Positions 29,573 to 39,272 of a DNA stretch of 64,000 nucleotides are shown here, piece after piece (position 1 is the first letter of the stretch; each line of letters begins with the position of its first letter). The DNA is from Saprospiraceae bacterium (GTDB taxonomy: Bacteria > Bacteroidota > Bacteroidia > Chitinophagales > Saprospiraceae). The notes beneath the pieces were generated by a model. The model did not search any database. It saw only the letters and a list, made by a program, of their open reading frames with translations, and had not been told where the DNA came from. Location: NCBI GenBank assembly GCA_016717265.1, contig JADKFX010000001.1:1686501-1750500 (forward strand), read 5' to 3'. Position numbers and translations under genes: made by a program.

Positions 29573-30679
29573 ATGCAAATTCTAAAAATAGGGTTTATAA
29601 TACTGCTGATTTTACATGGACTCATTCATTTGATGGGCTTTGTAAAAGCCTTTCATATTGTAACCGTGAACCCCTTAAGTCAGTCGATTTCTAAGTTTAA
29701 TGGTGTCCTTTGGCTGCTCACAGGTTTTGTTTTTTTATTTAGTGCTATACTATTGATATTGCATCAGGATACCTGGTGGATCCCTTTATTGGTGGCAATT
29801 GCGCTATCACAATACCTCCTTTTTTCAAGCTGGCAAGATGCTAAATATGGCAGCATTGTAAATATTATCTTGGTACTTGTATGCCTACTCGGATATTTTA
29901 GTTGGAGCTTTCAGTGGAAATATAAAGAGGAAGTGCGGTTCCGTTTGACTCAAACCCAATCTGCTAATGAAACTATTTTATTAGAATCAGATATTCAAAA
30001 TTTACCAAAAATAGTTCAGAAAAATTTGCTCCACGCTGGTGTTGTAGGGCAGCCTAAAGTTCGAAATTTCAAAATAAAATTTAAGGGTCAAATTAGGAAA
30101 AACGAACAATCCAAATGGATGCAATTCACATCTGAACAGTATAATTTTTTAGATGCCTCCACCCGATTATTTTTTATGAAGGCCAGTATGAATGGATTGC
30201 CGGTAGCAGGATTCCATTCATTTAAAGGAGGTGATGCATTTATGGATATTCGATTATTTTCAATATTTAAAGTGCAATATCAATCTGGTGCAGAAATGGG
30301 TATTGCAGAGACGGTAACATTTTTTAACGATATGTGCTGTATGGCACCTGCAACGTTGATTGATAATAAAATTCAATGGTTGCAAGAAGATTCATTGAAA
30401 GTGAAGGCTCGTTTTACGAATCAGGGCATTTCTATAGAAGCTTGGTTGTATTTCAACAAGGATGGTGCCCTTGTAAATTTTATTTCGAATGACCGGTTTG
30501 CAACAACAGAATCTAATACCATGGAAAGAATACCCTGGGCTACTCCTCTTAAAGATTACCAACTTATAAGTGGGCGAATGCTAGCTACGAATGCAGATGC
30601 AGTTTACAGCTACCCAAGCGGGGATTTTTGTTATGGGCAGTTTCAATTGGTTCAAGTGGAATATAATTGCACATTGTAG
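29573..30679 (+). CDS. DUF6544-like membrane protein
   Basis: A 368-residue protein with about four N-terminal membrane spans (residues 4-24, 43-65, 70-85, 92-110), then a soluble domain of about 250 residues. Segments PKIVQKNLLHAGVVGQPKVRNFKIKFKG, FTSEQYNFLD, MAPATLIDN and WLYFNKDGALVNFISNDRF match the pattern I recall for DUF6544 proteins (hypothetical, widespread in Bacteroidota). The function is unknown. It has a related palindromic sequence upstream (near 29507) and stands alone. No lipobox or sorting tail is seen. Confidence 0.7.
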   Translation: MQILKIGFIILLILHGLIHLMGFVKAFHIVTVNPLSQSISKFNGVLWLLTGFVFLFSAILLILHQDTWWIPLLVAIALSQYLLFSSWQDAKYGSIVNIILVLVCLLGYFSWSFQWKYKEEVRFRLTQTQSANETILLESDIQNLPKIVQKNLLHAGVVGQPKVRNFKIKFKGQIRKNEQSKWMQFTSEQYNFLDASTRLFFMKASMNGLPVAGFHSFKGGDAFMDIRLFSIFKVQYQSGAEMGIAETVTFFNDMCCMAPATLIDNKIQWLQEDSLKVKARFTNQGISIEAWLYFNKDGALVNFISNDRFATTESNTMERIPWATPLKDYQLISGRMLATNADAVYSYPSGDFCYGQFQLVQVEYNCTL

Positions 30680-30754
30680 GTTTAATTTAATTTAATTTTA
30701 TTGTGTTTTTTGAACACTATTTTATAAAATTTAATCTATGTAATAAGTTATTTT

Positions 30755-31156
30755 ATGAATCGATTCTTGAAAATATTTGCTGCTTTACTCCTATTGTTTA
30801 ATGGGTTAGGGGCTATTTATGGAGGATGGAATTTAATGTTACATCCAGATGGAAGTAGTATACAATTATCGATGGAATGGTTAAAATATTCAAATTTTGA
30901 AAATTATTTTATTCCTGGTTTAGTGCTTTTTATTGCGAATGGTGTGTTTAGTTTATTGGCATTTATGGTTCTTGTTTTGAATTTAAAAAATTTTCATTGG
31001 TTAATAATTTTGCAAGGTGTTATTCTTTGTGGATGGATTTTTATTCAGATACTTCTAATTCAAAACGTATATTTTCTGCATTACATTATGGTTGGTGTTG
31101 GAATATTTTTAATTGGAATAGGGTATTTATTGTCTCGAAAAGATGAAACAGTATGA
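30755..31156 (+). CDS. Small four-span membrane protein
   Basis: A 133-residue hydrophobic protein with four predicted spans (about residues 6-26, 50-75, 82-101 and 106-125) and short loops. The motif LFNGLGAIYGGWNLMLHPDGSS near the start is typical of small Bacteroidota membrane proteins of unknown function. It lies 75 bp after the DUF6544-like gene and could share its transcript. No catalytic residues are evident. Confidence 0.65.
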   Translation: MNRFLKIFAALLLLFNGLGAIYGGWNLMLHPDGSSIQLSMEWLKYSNFENYFIPGLVLFIANGVFSLLAFMVLVLNLKNFHWLIILQGVILCGWIFIQILLIQNVYFLHYIMVGVGIFLIGIGYLLSRKDETV

Positions 31157-31289
31157 TTGAATTATTTAATTTTTACATATTCTTATAGACGATATATTTC
31201 TAACTCAAACGAAGCTTAATTTTAACTGTCCTATAAGGTTTGTTGAAATAACCTGGCTAGTATACCTAAGGATATAGTATATTTGATCT

Positions 31290-31844
31290 ATGGTAAGATT
31301 TGTATATTTTGTTATCGCCATATTTTTTGTTTCAATTTCCTTTTCTCAGGATAAAAATATGAAGACACTTTATGATTTTAAGGTTCGGACAATTGATGGT
31401 AAGGTGTTTGATTTTAGTACATTTGTTGGAAAGAAAATATTAATTGTCAACACTGCTTCGGAATGCGGATACACCCCTCAGTATGCAGAATTGGAAGCGT
31501 TGTATAAAAAGTATGGTGGCGATCAGTTTGCGATTATTGGTTTTCCAGCAAATAATTTTGGCGCACAGGAGCCAGGTACAAATGAGGAGATTAAAGTGTT
31601 TTGCACAAAAAATTACGGTGTAACGTTTCCTATGATGGCCAAGATTTCAGTGAAGGGAGAGGATATCGATCCATTGTATAAATGGCTCACTTTAAAATCT
31701 GAGAATGGGGTAGAAGATGCTGAAGTTAAATGGAATTTTCAAAAATATCTGATTGATAAAAATGGACATTGGGTTTCTGTGGTATCCTATAAGGAAAATC
31801 CAAACTGTAAAAAAATAGTGGACTGGATAACGAACAACGAGTAA
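31290..31844 (+). CDS. Glutathione peroxidase-family thiol peroxidase
   Basis: A 184-residue protein with a signal peptide (residues 1-20, ending FSQ), so it acts in the periplasm. The peroxidatic site is VNTASECGYTPQY with Cys59 in place of selenocysteine. GFPANNFGAQEPGTNEEI and KWNFQKYLIDKNG carry the conserved Gln and Trp of the catalytic tetrad. Bacterial members usually reduce peroxides with thioredoxin rather than glutathione. The second cysteine, for resolution, may be in VFCTKNYGVTFPMM. A TATATTTG -7-like box ends 5 bp before the ATG, so the leader may be very short. Confidence 0.9.
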   Translation: MVRFVYFVIAIFFVSISFSQDKNMKTLYDFKVRTIDGKVFDFSTFVGKKILIVNTASECGYTPQYAELEALYKKYGGDQFAIIGFPANNFGAQEPGTNEEIKVFCTKNYGVTFPMMAKISVKGEDIDPLYKWLTLKSENGVEDAEVKWNFQKYLIDKNGHWVSVVSYKENPNCKKIVDWITNNE

Positions 31845-31976
31845 TTGAATGTGGACATCCAATTTGCATTGCAGAATAATTTATTATATTTTTTGACCAG
31901 GGTATTTAAGTTTATTTTTGTATTGTCGGAATTACCATATTTAGTTTCTTATTTTTTTAATTTAAAATGCATATTT

Positions 31977-32189
31977 ATGAATTCAAATAATGAACGGAAA
32001 ACAGTCGTGCTTCAAGTTTTTCCAAATTTGTTAGAAGCTAATTTATGTAAAAGTAAATTACTTGAAAATGGTATTGATTCATTTCTACTAGATGAAAATG
32101 TGATTGGCTTAAATCCATTAGGTGAAGTTGAGTTAAAAATTTTTGAAGAGGATTTGGATAAAGCAAGAATATTATTAACCTCGGATTAA
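31977..32189 (+). CDS. DUF2007-like small protein
   Basis: A 70-residue protein from the ATG at 31977; an open frame from 31845 adds an unlikely hydrophobic extension with a weak start. The pattern VVLQVFPNLLEANLCKSKLLENGIDSFLLDEN, then LGEVELKIFEEDLDKARILL is typical of DUF2007, a small ferredoxin-like-fold domain thought to bind signals or partners. No cysteine cluster is present. The gene is isolated. Confidence 0.75.
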   Translation: MNSNNERKTVVLQVFPNLLEANLCKSKLLENGIDSFLLDENVIGLNPLGEVELKIFEEDLDKARILLTSD

Positions 32190-32548
32190 AGAGCAGAGTG
32201 AAAAAATTTATGAAAGCTTGAAAATCAGCCTAAAAGTATTGCTAACCCACTCATTTTAGTCAATTTAAATTCAAGGATTATTTTAAATATGAAATACTCC
32301 TTTGGGGATGAATGTATTTATTTATAAATACCATTCTGATAATTGGTGTAACATAGAATCCTTTCAAATTCTAAATTATAATATTTTGCTTGATTGTACT
32401 TTCGTTAATATGCTTAAGTCTCTGAAGACATGAAGCTATCTATTTGATTTTTAGGATAAGTAGCATAAAGAACTTATAAAGTTATTTTTATCTTTGAAAC
32501 CAGCTTTTAGCCCAGATTTCAATTAGCTATTGTGTAAATGAATTTCTT
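32190..32548. other. Intergenic stretch without recognisable gene
   Basis: This 359-bp gap holds no convincing open frame or RNA gene. A TATCTTTG box at 32489-32496 could be the -7 element for the TPR kinase downstream, although no good -33 TTG is placed before it. Confidence 0.5.
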
Positions 32549-34627
32549 ATGAAGCAAATTCTACTTCTCGGACTTCAATTCATTTTTGCTATGGATGCTT
32601 TAACTCAGCAAACCATGGAGCAAAAAATCGATTCTTTAATACATCTTGCCAATACTACCGATAACGAAGCCATTCAGCTTTTACTTTTAAACAAGATTTG
32701 CTTTGCTTATAATGAACAGGATCCTACCAAGGGATTAGAGTTTGGAATGAAAGCAGAAAAGCTGGCTGTAAAGCTAGATGATATGGAAAGTCTTACGCAG
32801 GCATACAATGGGATTGGAGCAAATTATGCAATGCTATCAATGCATGATTTAGCTGTGCAGTATTTTGAGAAAGCAGGACTGATCAATCTCGAAATTGGGA
32901 ATAAAAAGGGATACGCACAGAATTTAGGGAATATTGGTCAAGTGAAATATTATGCTGGTGATTTTGATGGAGCTTTGGATTATTTGATAAAGTCTCTACG
33001 TATTATGGAGCAGTGCAATGATACGATCGGGATCGCTATTCAGGCGGGAGTGATTGCAAACATTTACAATATTCAAAAACAGAATGATAAGGCCTTGTAC
33101 TATGATTCTATTGCTTTGCTCCATTATAAAGCAGCGCATGATGAAGACGGAATAGCACTTACGCTCGGTAATTTGGCGAATCGGTTTTCCGAATTAGGAC
33201 AACAGCTACTTGCTTTGGAGAATTATCAAAAAGCAATTGACATCTATAGAAAATTAGGCAGTAAATCTGGAGTTGCAAGAAATTTGATTAATATGGCAAC
33301 TATTTATAATGACCAAAATAATTTTAAAAAAGCGGCAAGTCTTTTGACAGAAGCCAGAGAGGTATATACTTTACTCAAAGATAGAAGAGGTTTTGCAATT
33401 GCTTCTGGAAACCTTGGGACTAGTTATTGTAAAAGTTATTACCAATTTGAAAGTTCAGATACCAGCATTGAGATCGTAGTAGATTCAAAAGCTAATTTGC
33501 TGAGCAAAGCAATATCGTATTATAAAATTGCAGTTGATATTCTTATTGAAATTCAGGAACCAACTTCACTCGATGCATTTTCAAAAGAGTTATCTTTAAT
33601 TTATATCGAAAAACAGGATTATAAAAATGCCTTGAAGTATTTTAAAATTTATTCGCAGACCAAAGATACAATTTATTCAAATGAGAGTAAAATTGCTATT
33701 GAGAAATTGACAACTGAAAGAGAAATCGAACTCAAAAATAAACAGATTGAAATAAATAGATTGGAAGTATTGAAAAAAAGAAATGAAAGAATCTACTTTA
33801 TTTTAGCCCTGTGTTTGCTGATGATGATTGCCATTTTTATTTATACAAATTATAAAAACCAAAAGAGATCTAATGCTAAATTGGCAGAATTAAATGTGCA
33901 GGTGTCGGATACAAACACTGAGTTGGAATTAAACAATATAGCACTTTCTTCAACTTTGATTCATCTTAAAGAGACGCAGAAACAATTAATTGAAACAGAA
34001 AAGCAAAAGGAAAATGCGATCATCAGAAGTAGGATTTCACAAGATATTCATGATGATATTAGTTCAGGACTTACAAAGATTTCATGGTTGGCAGAACTGT
34101 TAATAGCAAAATCAACGAGTGATCCAACCCATTCAGATCTTGGCTTATTAGATAAAATTAATGCCAATTCAAGGGAAACGATTTCTAAATTAGGTGAAAT
34201 CATTTGGTCTACGAATCCAGATAGGGACAATTTAGAAAGTTTGTTATCATATATTAGAAATTATATTAGTAAATATCTTGAAGATACTAGTTTCCAATAC
34301 AAAATTAATTTTCCGGAAGAGCTGCCTGAAATTTTCATTAATCCAGCCTTGAGAAGAAATCTTTTTCTCGTTTTAAAGGAAGCTCTTCATAATGCTGTAA
34401 AATATTCTAAAGCAAAAGAGATAAAAATTTCATTTTCACTTTCGGATACTTATTATTGCCTTAGTGTTGGAGATAATGGAATTGGCATGAAGGAGGGAGT
34501 AATCCAAGGAGGAGGGAATGGTCTCAACAATATGAGGAAAAGGATGGAGGCAATTCAGGGTACTTTAAAGATCGAATCTTCAGCTGAAACAGGAACTAAA
34601 ATTGCCTTTGAAGGATATTTGTCTTAA
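32549..34627 (+). CDS. Periplasmic-TPR sensor histidine kinase (NarX/LiaS type)
   Basis: A 692-residue kinase: signal peptide (about residues 1-20), at least six tetratricopeptide repeats over residues 30-380 (for example YAMLSMHDLAVQYFEKAG, YYAGDFDGALDYLIKSL, YKNALKYFKIYSQT), one membrane span at about 415-435, a coiled coil to about 490, a dimerization box DIHDDISSGLTKI near residue 498, and a HATPase domain with EALHNAVKYS (about 611), DNGIGM (about 641) and GGGNGLNNM. The kinase is of the HisKA_3 class that pairs with NarL-type regulators, and the nearest one lies at 42710 beyond the peptide export genes. TPR domains often bind peptides, so sensing of the encoded mini-peptides is a testable idea. 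Confidence 0.88.
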   Translation: MKQILLLGLQFIFAMDALTQQTMEQKIDSLIHLANTTDNEAIQLLLLNKICFAYNEQDPTKGLEFGMKAEKLAVKLDDMESLTQAYNGIGANYAMLSMHDLAVQYFEKAGLINLEIGNKKGYAQNLGNIGQVKYYAGDFDGALDYLIKSLRIMEQCNDTIGIAIQAGVIANIYNIQKQNDKALYYDSIALLHYKAAHDEDGIALTLGNLANRFSELGQQLLALENYQKAIDIYRKLGSKSGVARNLINMATIYNDQNNFKKAASLLTEAREVYTLLKDRRGFAIASGNLGTSYCKSYYQFESSDTSIEIVVDSKANLLSKAISYYKIAVDILIEIQEPTSLDAFSKELSLIYIEKQDYKNALKYFKIYSQTKDTIYSNESKIAIEKLTTEREIELKNKQIEINRLEVLKKRNERIYFILALCLLMMIAIFIYTNYKNQKRSNAKLAELNVQVSDTNTELELNNIALSSTLIHLKETQKQLIETEKQKENAIIRSRISQDIHDDISSGLTKISWLAELLIAKSTSDPTHSDLGLLDKINANSRETISKLGEIIWSTNPDRDNLESLLSYIRNYISKYLEDTSFQYKINFPEELPEIFINPALRRNLFLVLKEALHNAVKYSKAKEIKISFSLSDTYYCLSVGDNGIGMKEGVIQGGGNGLNNMRKRMEAIQGTLKIESSAETGTKIAFEGYLS

Positions 34628-34844
34628 GTAATATGATGCTTTGCATCATATTAAGAAGGCTAATGAATTTAAGAAGAGTCAATTGCAGTAGAAGAGCCTC
34701 CTGGATGTCATGATTTTAGAGTGTTCCTTTATGGATATGCTCGGTTTTATCTACTTTTATGGGGTCTAGACCACAATGCTAAGTTTATACCTTTGTGGGA
34801 TAGAAATTTTTACTTTTATTTGTACTTAGAATTATTGATGAATC

Positions 34845-37028
34845 ATGAATTTATGTTTTGGCATCATTACATTGAATCCCACTCCAGGACTTGCTGATAA
34901 GAATTTTACCTGTTTTCAAAAATTGCAACGTAAATTTCCAAGTGCGTTAGGATCTAAAAATTTAATCAGAAATCATGCTATTGAAATTATTGGTGATATA
35001 GAGCAATCCATTCATCACGATAGCTCTTCGCTTTTCTTTTGTGGGGAATTATACAATTCCGAGATTTTAAAATCTGGATCTGGCCATACATTACCCGTTG
35101 CAATGAATACTGCAGAACGAATTCATGTACAAATTGAAAAGTTTGGCATAGCAGGGTTATCAGATTTGAATGGCAGATTTACCATCGTATATCAGGATTT
35201 GTTAAACAAAACCTTGCACATCATCAATGATCAGATGGGTATTCAGCAATTATATTATTTTCAGCATAAAGATTTTATCCTTTTTGGCTCAGAAATAAAA
35301 TTTCTACTCGCCCATCCAATTTGTCCTTGCGAAATTGATTGGGAACATTCTTTAAAAAGATCACTTCCATTTCAGGTAATTAATGGCGCCATAAATTACA
35401 ATGCCTGGTTTAAGCAAATAAATTTGTTGTCTGAAGGATCGGATTTGCAAATACTATTAGGAAAAGGAAGCCAAATTGTATTTACAAAGTATTGGGATCA
35501 TTTGCATTTGACGCAAGCTTCCGGTATAGAAGATCGGCGTAGCATCGAACAGGTAATGGAGGAATATATGGATTTGCTTAACGATTCTGTTAGAATCCGT
35601 ATTCAGGATAGCCCAATTGCTTATTCCTTACTTAGTGGTGGACTTGATTCGTCTATTTTGTGTGCAATGTCTGCAAATTATAAAACCTTGGAAACATTTT
35701 CCATAATCAATAGGACAACCTGTTTGGAAGACACAACAAAATATTGCACACAATTAGCGAAGGATCTAAATTTTGACAATTCGCAATTTATGATCCCTGT
35801 GCATAAATTGAGTGCCAATCGCAATTTGTGGAAGCAAAGAATCTGGAGAGCTGAGTCCCCGTACAATCATCCCGATTCGCTGGCAAAGACTTTGTTGCAT
35901 TCTGCAATCCGAACTAAAAACCCAAATATAAAATACACTTTAACTGGTACTGGCAGCGACCAATGGAATGGAGGGTTAGTGCGGTGGGTAGTTAATGATG
36001 CAGAGGATCATGATCAAAGTTGGAATAACTTTTACAAACAAATTCTTGATGAAGAAAATAAGTGTTTCATCGATAGAAAGTACGAAACGCTTTGGGCTTC
36101 CAGAGAATTCATACACCGGGATTTTTTGGAACATATTTCGAATCGAAAATTGGAATGTAACAGTTGGATGTTTTATGTGAATAGTAACTTGCATCTTGAC
36201 ATGTTTTCATTATTATGGGATGAAAATCGTGCAGCAAGTTCTCATGAACACAGTATTCGTTATCCATTTTTAGATCATCGGTTTGCATCCTTTATTTCAA
36301 AGATTCCAATAAAATTTCATCCGCAGTTATTTTATGATAAGCAAATTCTACGCCAACCATCCCGAAAGCTACTTCCGGAATATGTTATTGATAAACCGAA
36401 AGCACCTGCTGTTTCTGGTCTATACGATTATCGCAATGACATGTATAATGCATTACTTCCTGATAATGATTTGAGTCTTATAGAAGAAGCACTTGGAAGT
36501 TTGAATGAGCCGCATCCAGTGATCGACAAAAAAAGGCTGGTCCAAAGTATTCATAGAATGAAAGAAGAACCTGATCAAATTGAATGGCAATATCTTATTC
36601 ATATTATAAATCTGGGATTGTTGGAAAAATTAGCCGATCAAGATGAGACAAGCATGTCTTATGAACAAACTATTGATCAACCTATCGAGATATTTTTTGA
36701 TAATACTGATCAAACAAGGTTTTTTTTAGAACAGGCACTTGATATAAAACCTGAATTGGAACTAATGGAAAAAGCAATTCAGTTTGAAGAAAATTGTGGC
36801 CTCGTAAGGGATACTGTAAAAAATACGTATTTCCTATTTAAGAATAATATTCTAAATTATGAAATTGATGATTCCAATCCGGAATGGAAATCGTTTTTGT
36901 TAAGTATTGATCAATCTAAAACTACACGAGAAATCCTTGAAAGTAAGCAAATTGATTTCGCCCTTATCAAGGAGTACTATGATACTTTAATCAAAGAACA
37001 AATATTGATTTATAAATTGAATGGATAA
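34845..37028 (+). CDS. Asparagine-synthetase-like amide ligase with extra C-terminal domain
   Basis: A 727-residue protein. An N-terminal glutaminase-like domain (residues 1-210; GLSDLNGRFTIVYQD, FGSEIKFLL) precedes an AsnB/McjC-type ATP-pyrophosphatase domain with SGGLDSS at residues 264-270 and HSIRYPFLDHRF. Active AsnB has its nucleophilic Cys exposed at residue 2; here the first Cys is at residue 4 (MNLCFG) and no other in-frame start exposes it, so ammonia production from glutamine is doubtful, as in lasso-peptide cyclases. Residues about 640-727 form an added helical domain (TTREILESKQIDFALIKEYYDTL) that could be a winged-helix leader-binding element. Its stop overlaps the next gene by 8 bp. 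I infer a peptide-modifying amide-forming enzyme. Confidence 0.78.
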   Translation: MNLCFGIITLNPTPGLADKNFTCFQKLQRKFPSALGSKNLIRNHAIEIIGDIEQSIHHDSSSLFFCGELYNSEILKSGSGHTLPVAMNTAERIHVQIEKFGIAGLSDLNGRFTIVYQDLLNKTLHIINDQMGIQQLYYFQHKDFILFGSEIKFLLAHPICPCEIDWEHSLKRSLPFQVINGAINYNAWFKQINLLSEGSDLQILLGKGSQIVFTKYWDHLHLTQASGIEDRRSIEQVMEEYMDLLNDSVRIRIQDSPIAYSLLSGGLDSSILCAMSANYKTLETFSIINRTTCLEDTTKYCTQLAKDLNFDNSQFMIPVHKLSANRNLWKQRIWRAESPYNHPDSLAKTLLHSAIRTKNPNIKYTLTGTGSDQWNGGLVRWVVNDAEDHDQSWNNFYKQILDEENKCFIDRKYETLWASREFIHRDFLEHISNRKLECNSWMFYVNSNLHLDMFSLLWDENRAASSHEHSIRYPFLDHRFASFISKIPIKFHPQLFYDKQILRQPSRKLLPEYVIDKPKAPAVSGLYDYRNDMYNALLPDNDLSLIEEALGSLNEPHPVIDKKRLVQSIHRMKEEPDQIEWQYLIHIINLGLLEKLADQDETSMSYEQTIDQPIEIFFDNTDQTRFFLEQALDIKPELELMEKAIQFEENCGLVRDTVKNTYFLFKNNILNYEIDDSNPEWKSFLLSIDQSKTTREILESKQIDFALIKEYYDTLIKEQILIYKLNG

Positions 37029-39222
37029 TTCATTTAAAACTAGTAAGACGTTTCCTTTTATTCTGCAACGCGGAATGATGGAGTGTGGTCCCACCTGTCT
37101 TGCCATGATATTTAAGTACTATGGTTATTATAACATTCAAACCTTGTTGGTTAGGTTGGGTGAAGTAACCACAGCCGGTGTGAATTTATATAGTCTGTCG
37201 GAGATAGCCACACAGTTTGGTTTTAATGCAGATGCTTATGAGATGGAGTTTGAGCATTTATCGCAGATAAAATTGCCCTGCATTGCCCATTATAGTGGGT
37301 ATCATTTTATAGTAATTTACAAAGTTGACGATAAGCAGGTATGGATTGCTGACCCGGCTTATGGTAAAGATGTAATCCCTAAAGAGGAATTTCTGAAAAA
37401 ATGGAATGGTATTGTGCTTACCGTTGAACCAACCCCCGAAATTTTTAAGAATAAAGATCTGGAAGAGACTGTAAAGGAGTTTATGCAGGAACGAAAATCC
37501 CTGTATAAGAAATTTTATGCTCCTGTAATCGCATCCTTGAAGAAAGTGATCTGGCAAATATTAATTGCAACCGGAATTTTACAAATTCTGGGTCTTGCGG
37601 TGCCCTTTTTTACGCAAACGATAATAGACAATGTGCTTGTCAATCAGAATAAAAAATTATTGATGGTCATCTTGATTGGCATGATTGGTATTTTTTTAAC
37701 CCAGATTTTGATGTTGTATGTTCGCAATATTTTTCTGGTTCATTTGCGAGTAAATTTTGAATTGGATTTTTTTAGTAGGTTTTTCAAGCATTTTATTTCT
37801 TTGCAACAAAAATATTATGACAATAATCGACGGGAAGACTTCATGGCTCGTTTCCAGGAAAACATCACCATCAGACAATTAGTAAATCCAACGGTCATTG
37901 AGAGCGTTATTGATTTATTGTTTGTGTTATTTTATATTCCCGTTTTAATTATTTACAACTCAAAATTAGGTCTTCTTGCTTTGGCTTTCGTTGCAATTTA
38001 TGCAGCTGTGACTATTTATTTCGCTCCAATAATGCGTGCTTTAATATATAAAGTATTTTATAAAAACTTACTAACGCTTGGTGATTTTCTGGATTCACTT
38101 CTAGGCATGCAATCTGTAAAATTATTATCCATCGAGAATTTTAAATTCTGGCAATGGAAAAATACATATAAGAGAACTTTGAATGTGGTTATGGAATCTG
38201 AACAGAAGAGCACCATGCTGCACTCCATTCAACGGAGTGTATATTTTATTAGTCAGATTGCTTTATTTTGGGTAGGCGCTTATATGACTTTTAATAATGA
38301 AATCACTATTGGACAGTATCTTGCTATTACAGCAATTTTTATGATCCTTTTGAATTCATTAAATAATCTTTCTATGGTATGGTATAATCTTACCGAGCTC
38401 TGGGTGAGTATAGGAAGACTGAATGATGTCTTAATTCAGGAACCTGAAAATTCCTCTGTTCTGGATTTAGTCAATGATATTTCTTGTGAAAAAATAGAGG
38501 CAAAAAACATTTCATTTCGCTATCACTCAAGTAGTGATACCAATGTGATCAACAATCTTTCTTTTAGACTTGAACGTGGAGAACATATTGGAATCGTTGG
38601 TCGAAATGGATCAGGGAAAACAACCTTGGTCAAATTATTGCTTAATTTATATCCTGACTATTCTGGTGAAATTAATTTGGGCAGTACGGAGTTGCGAAAA
38701 ATTAATCCAATGGTACTGCGGAAAAAAATATTTTTATTTCCTCAAGACATTTATATCTTTAATGGGACTATAAAGGAAAATATTTTATTGGGCAATCTCA
38801 ATGCAGACATTGAAGATGTAATAAAAGCTGCCAAACTTGCGGGCCTTCATGATTTTATAAAATCCTTGCATCTAGGTTATAACTATAAAATTGGAGACAC
38901 AGGAGGGAATTTATCAGGTGGGCAGAAACTAAAAATTGGATTTGCAAGATTGTTTTTAAGCGATCCGGAAGTTATCATTTTGGATGAAGCAAGTAGTATG
39001 TTAGATATTGAATCCGAACAACTGATTATTCACAATGTGAAAACTCATTTTAAGGATAGAACAATTATTAGTATAGCTCATCGCATGCATACTTTGAAAA
39101 ATGTGGATAGGATTTGGGTAATTGATAATGGAGAAATCGTGGAAGAAGGTACCCACCATGAGTTAATAAAGATTGATGACGGATTATATCGAAAGTTTAT
39201 GCAGACCTATATAGATTATTGA
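37021..39222 (+). CDS. C39-peptidase ABC exporter (PCAT)
   Basis: A 733-residue peptidase-containing ABC transporter. The C39 domain holds the expected catalytic set: Gln16, Cys22 (MMECGPTCLAMI), His95 (YHFIVIY) and Asp111 (IADPAYG). Six membrane spans follow at about residues 170-460, then an ATPase with Walker A GRNGSGKTT (about 527-535), signature LSGGQK (about 630) and Walker B VIILDEAS (about 652). Family members cut precursors after a GG-type leader and export the core in one step. Overlap with the ligase gene and the adjacent HlyD gene shows one operon. The 16 mini-precursors with GG, GS or AG sites are the obvious substrates. Confidence 0.93.
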   Translation: MDNSFKTSKTFPFILQRGMMECGPTCLAMIFKYYGYYNIQTLLVRLGEVTTAGVNLYSLSEIATQFGFNADAYEMEFEHLSQIKLPCIAHYSGYHFIVIYKVDDKQVWIADPAYGKDVIPKEEFLKKWNGIVLTVEPTPEIFKNKDLEETVKEFMQERKSLYKKFYAPVIASLKKVIWQILIATGILQILGLAVPFFTQTIIDNVLVNQNKKLLMVILIGMIGIFLTQILMLYVRNIFLVHLRVNFELDFFSRFFKHFISLQQKYYDNNRREDFMARFQENITIRQLVNPTVIESVIDLLFVLFYIPVLIIYNSKLGLLALAFVAIYAAVTIYFAPIMRALIYKVFYKNLLTLGDFLDSLLGMQSVKLLSIENFKFWQWKNTYKRTLNVVMESEQKSTMLHSIQRSVYFISQIALFWVGAYMTFNNEITIGQYLAITAIFMILLNSLNNLSMVWYNLTELWVSIGRLNDVLIQEPENSSVLDLVNDISCEKIEAKNISFRYHSSSDTNVINNLSFRLERGEHIGIVGRNGSGKTTLVKLLLNLYPDYSGEINLGSTELRKINPMVLRKKIFLFPQDIYIFNGTIKENILLGNLNADIEDVIKAAKLAGLHDFIKSLHLGYNYKIGDTGGNLSGGQKLKIGFARLFLSDPEVIILDEASSMLDIESEQLIIHNVKTHFKDRTIISIAHRMHTLKNVDRIWVIDNGEIVEEGTHHELIKIDDGLYRKFMQTYIDY

Positions 39223-39272
39223 TGAACTATTGCAGATTATTTTTGGAGCATTAAAAATTAATAAGATTCACC

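Noticed and set aside
34845..37028. A housekeeping asparagine synthetase.
   Set aside because: The nucleophilic Cys is not at residue 2, an extra C-terminal domain is present, and the gene is translationally coupled to a peptide exporter.
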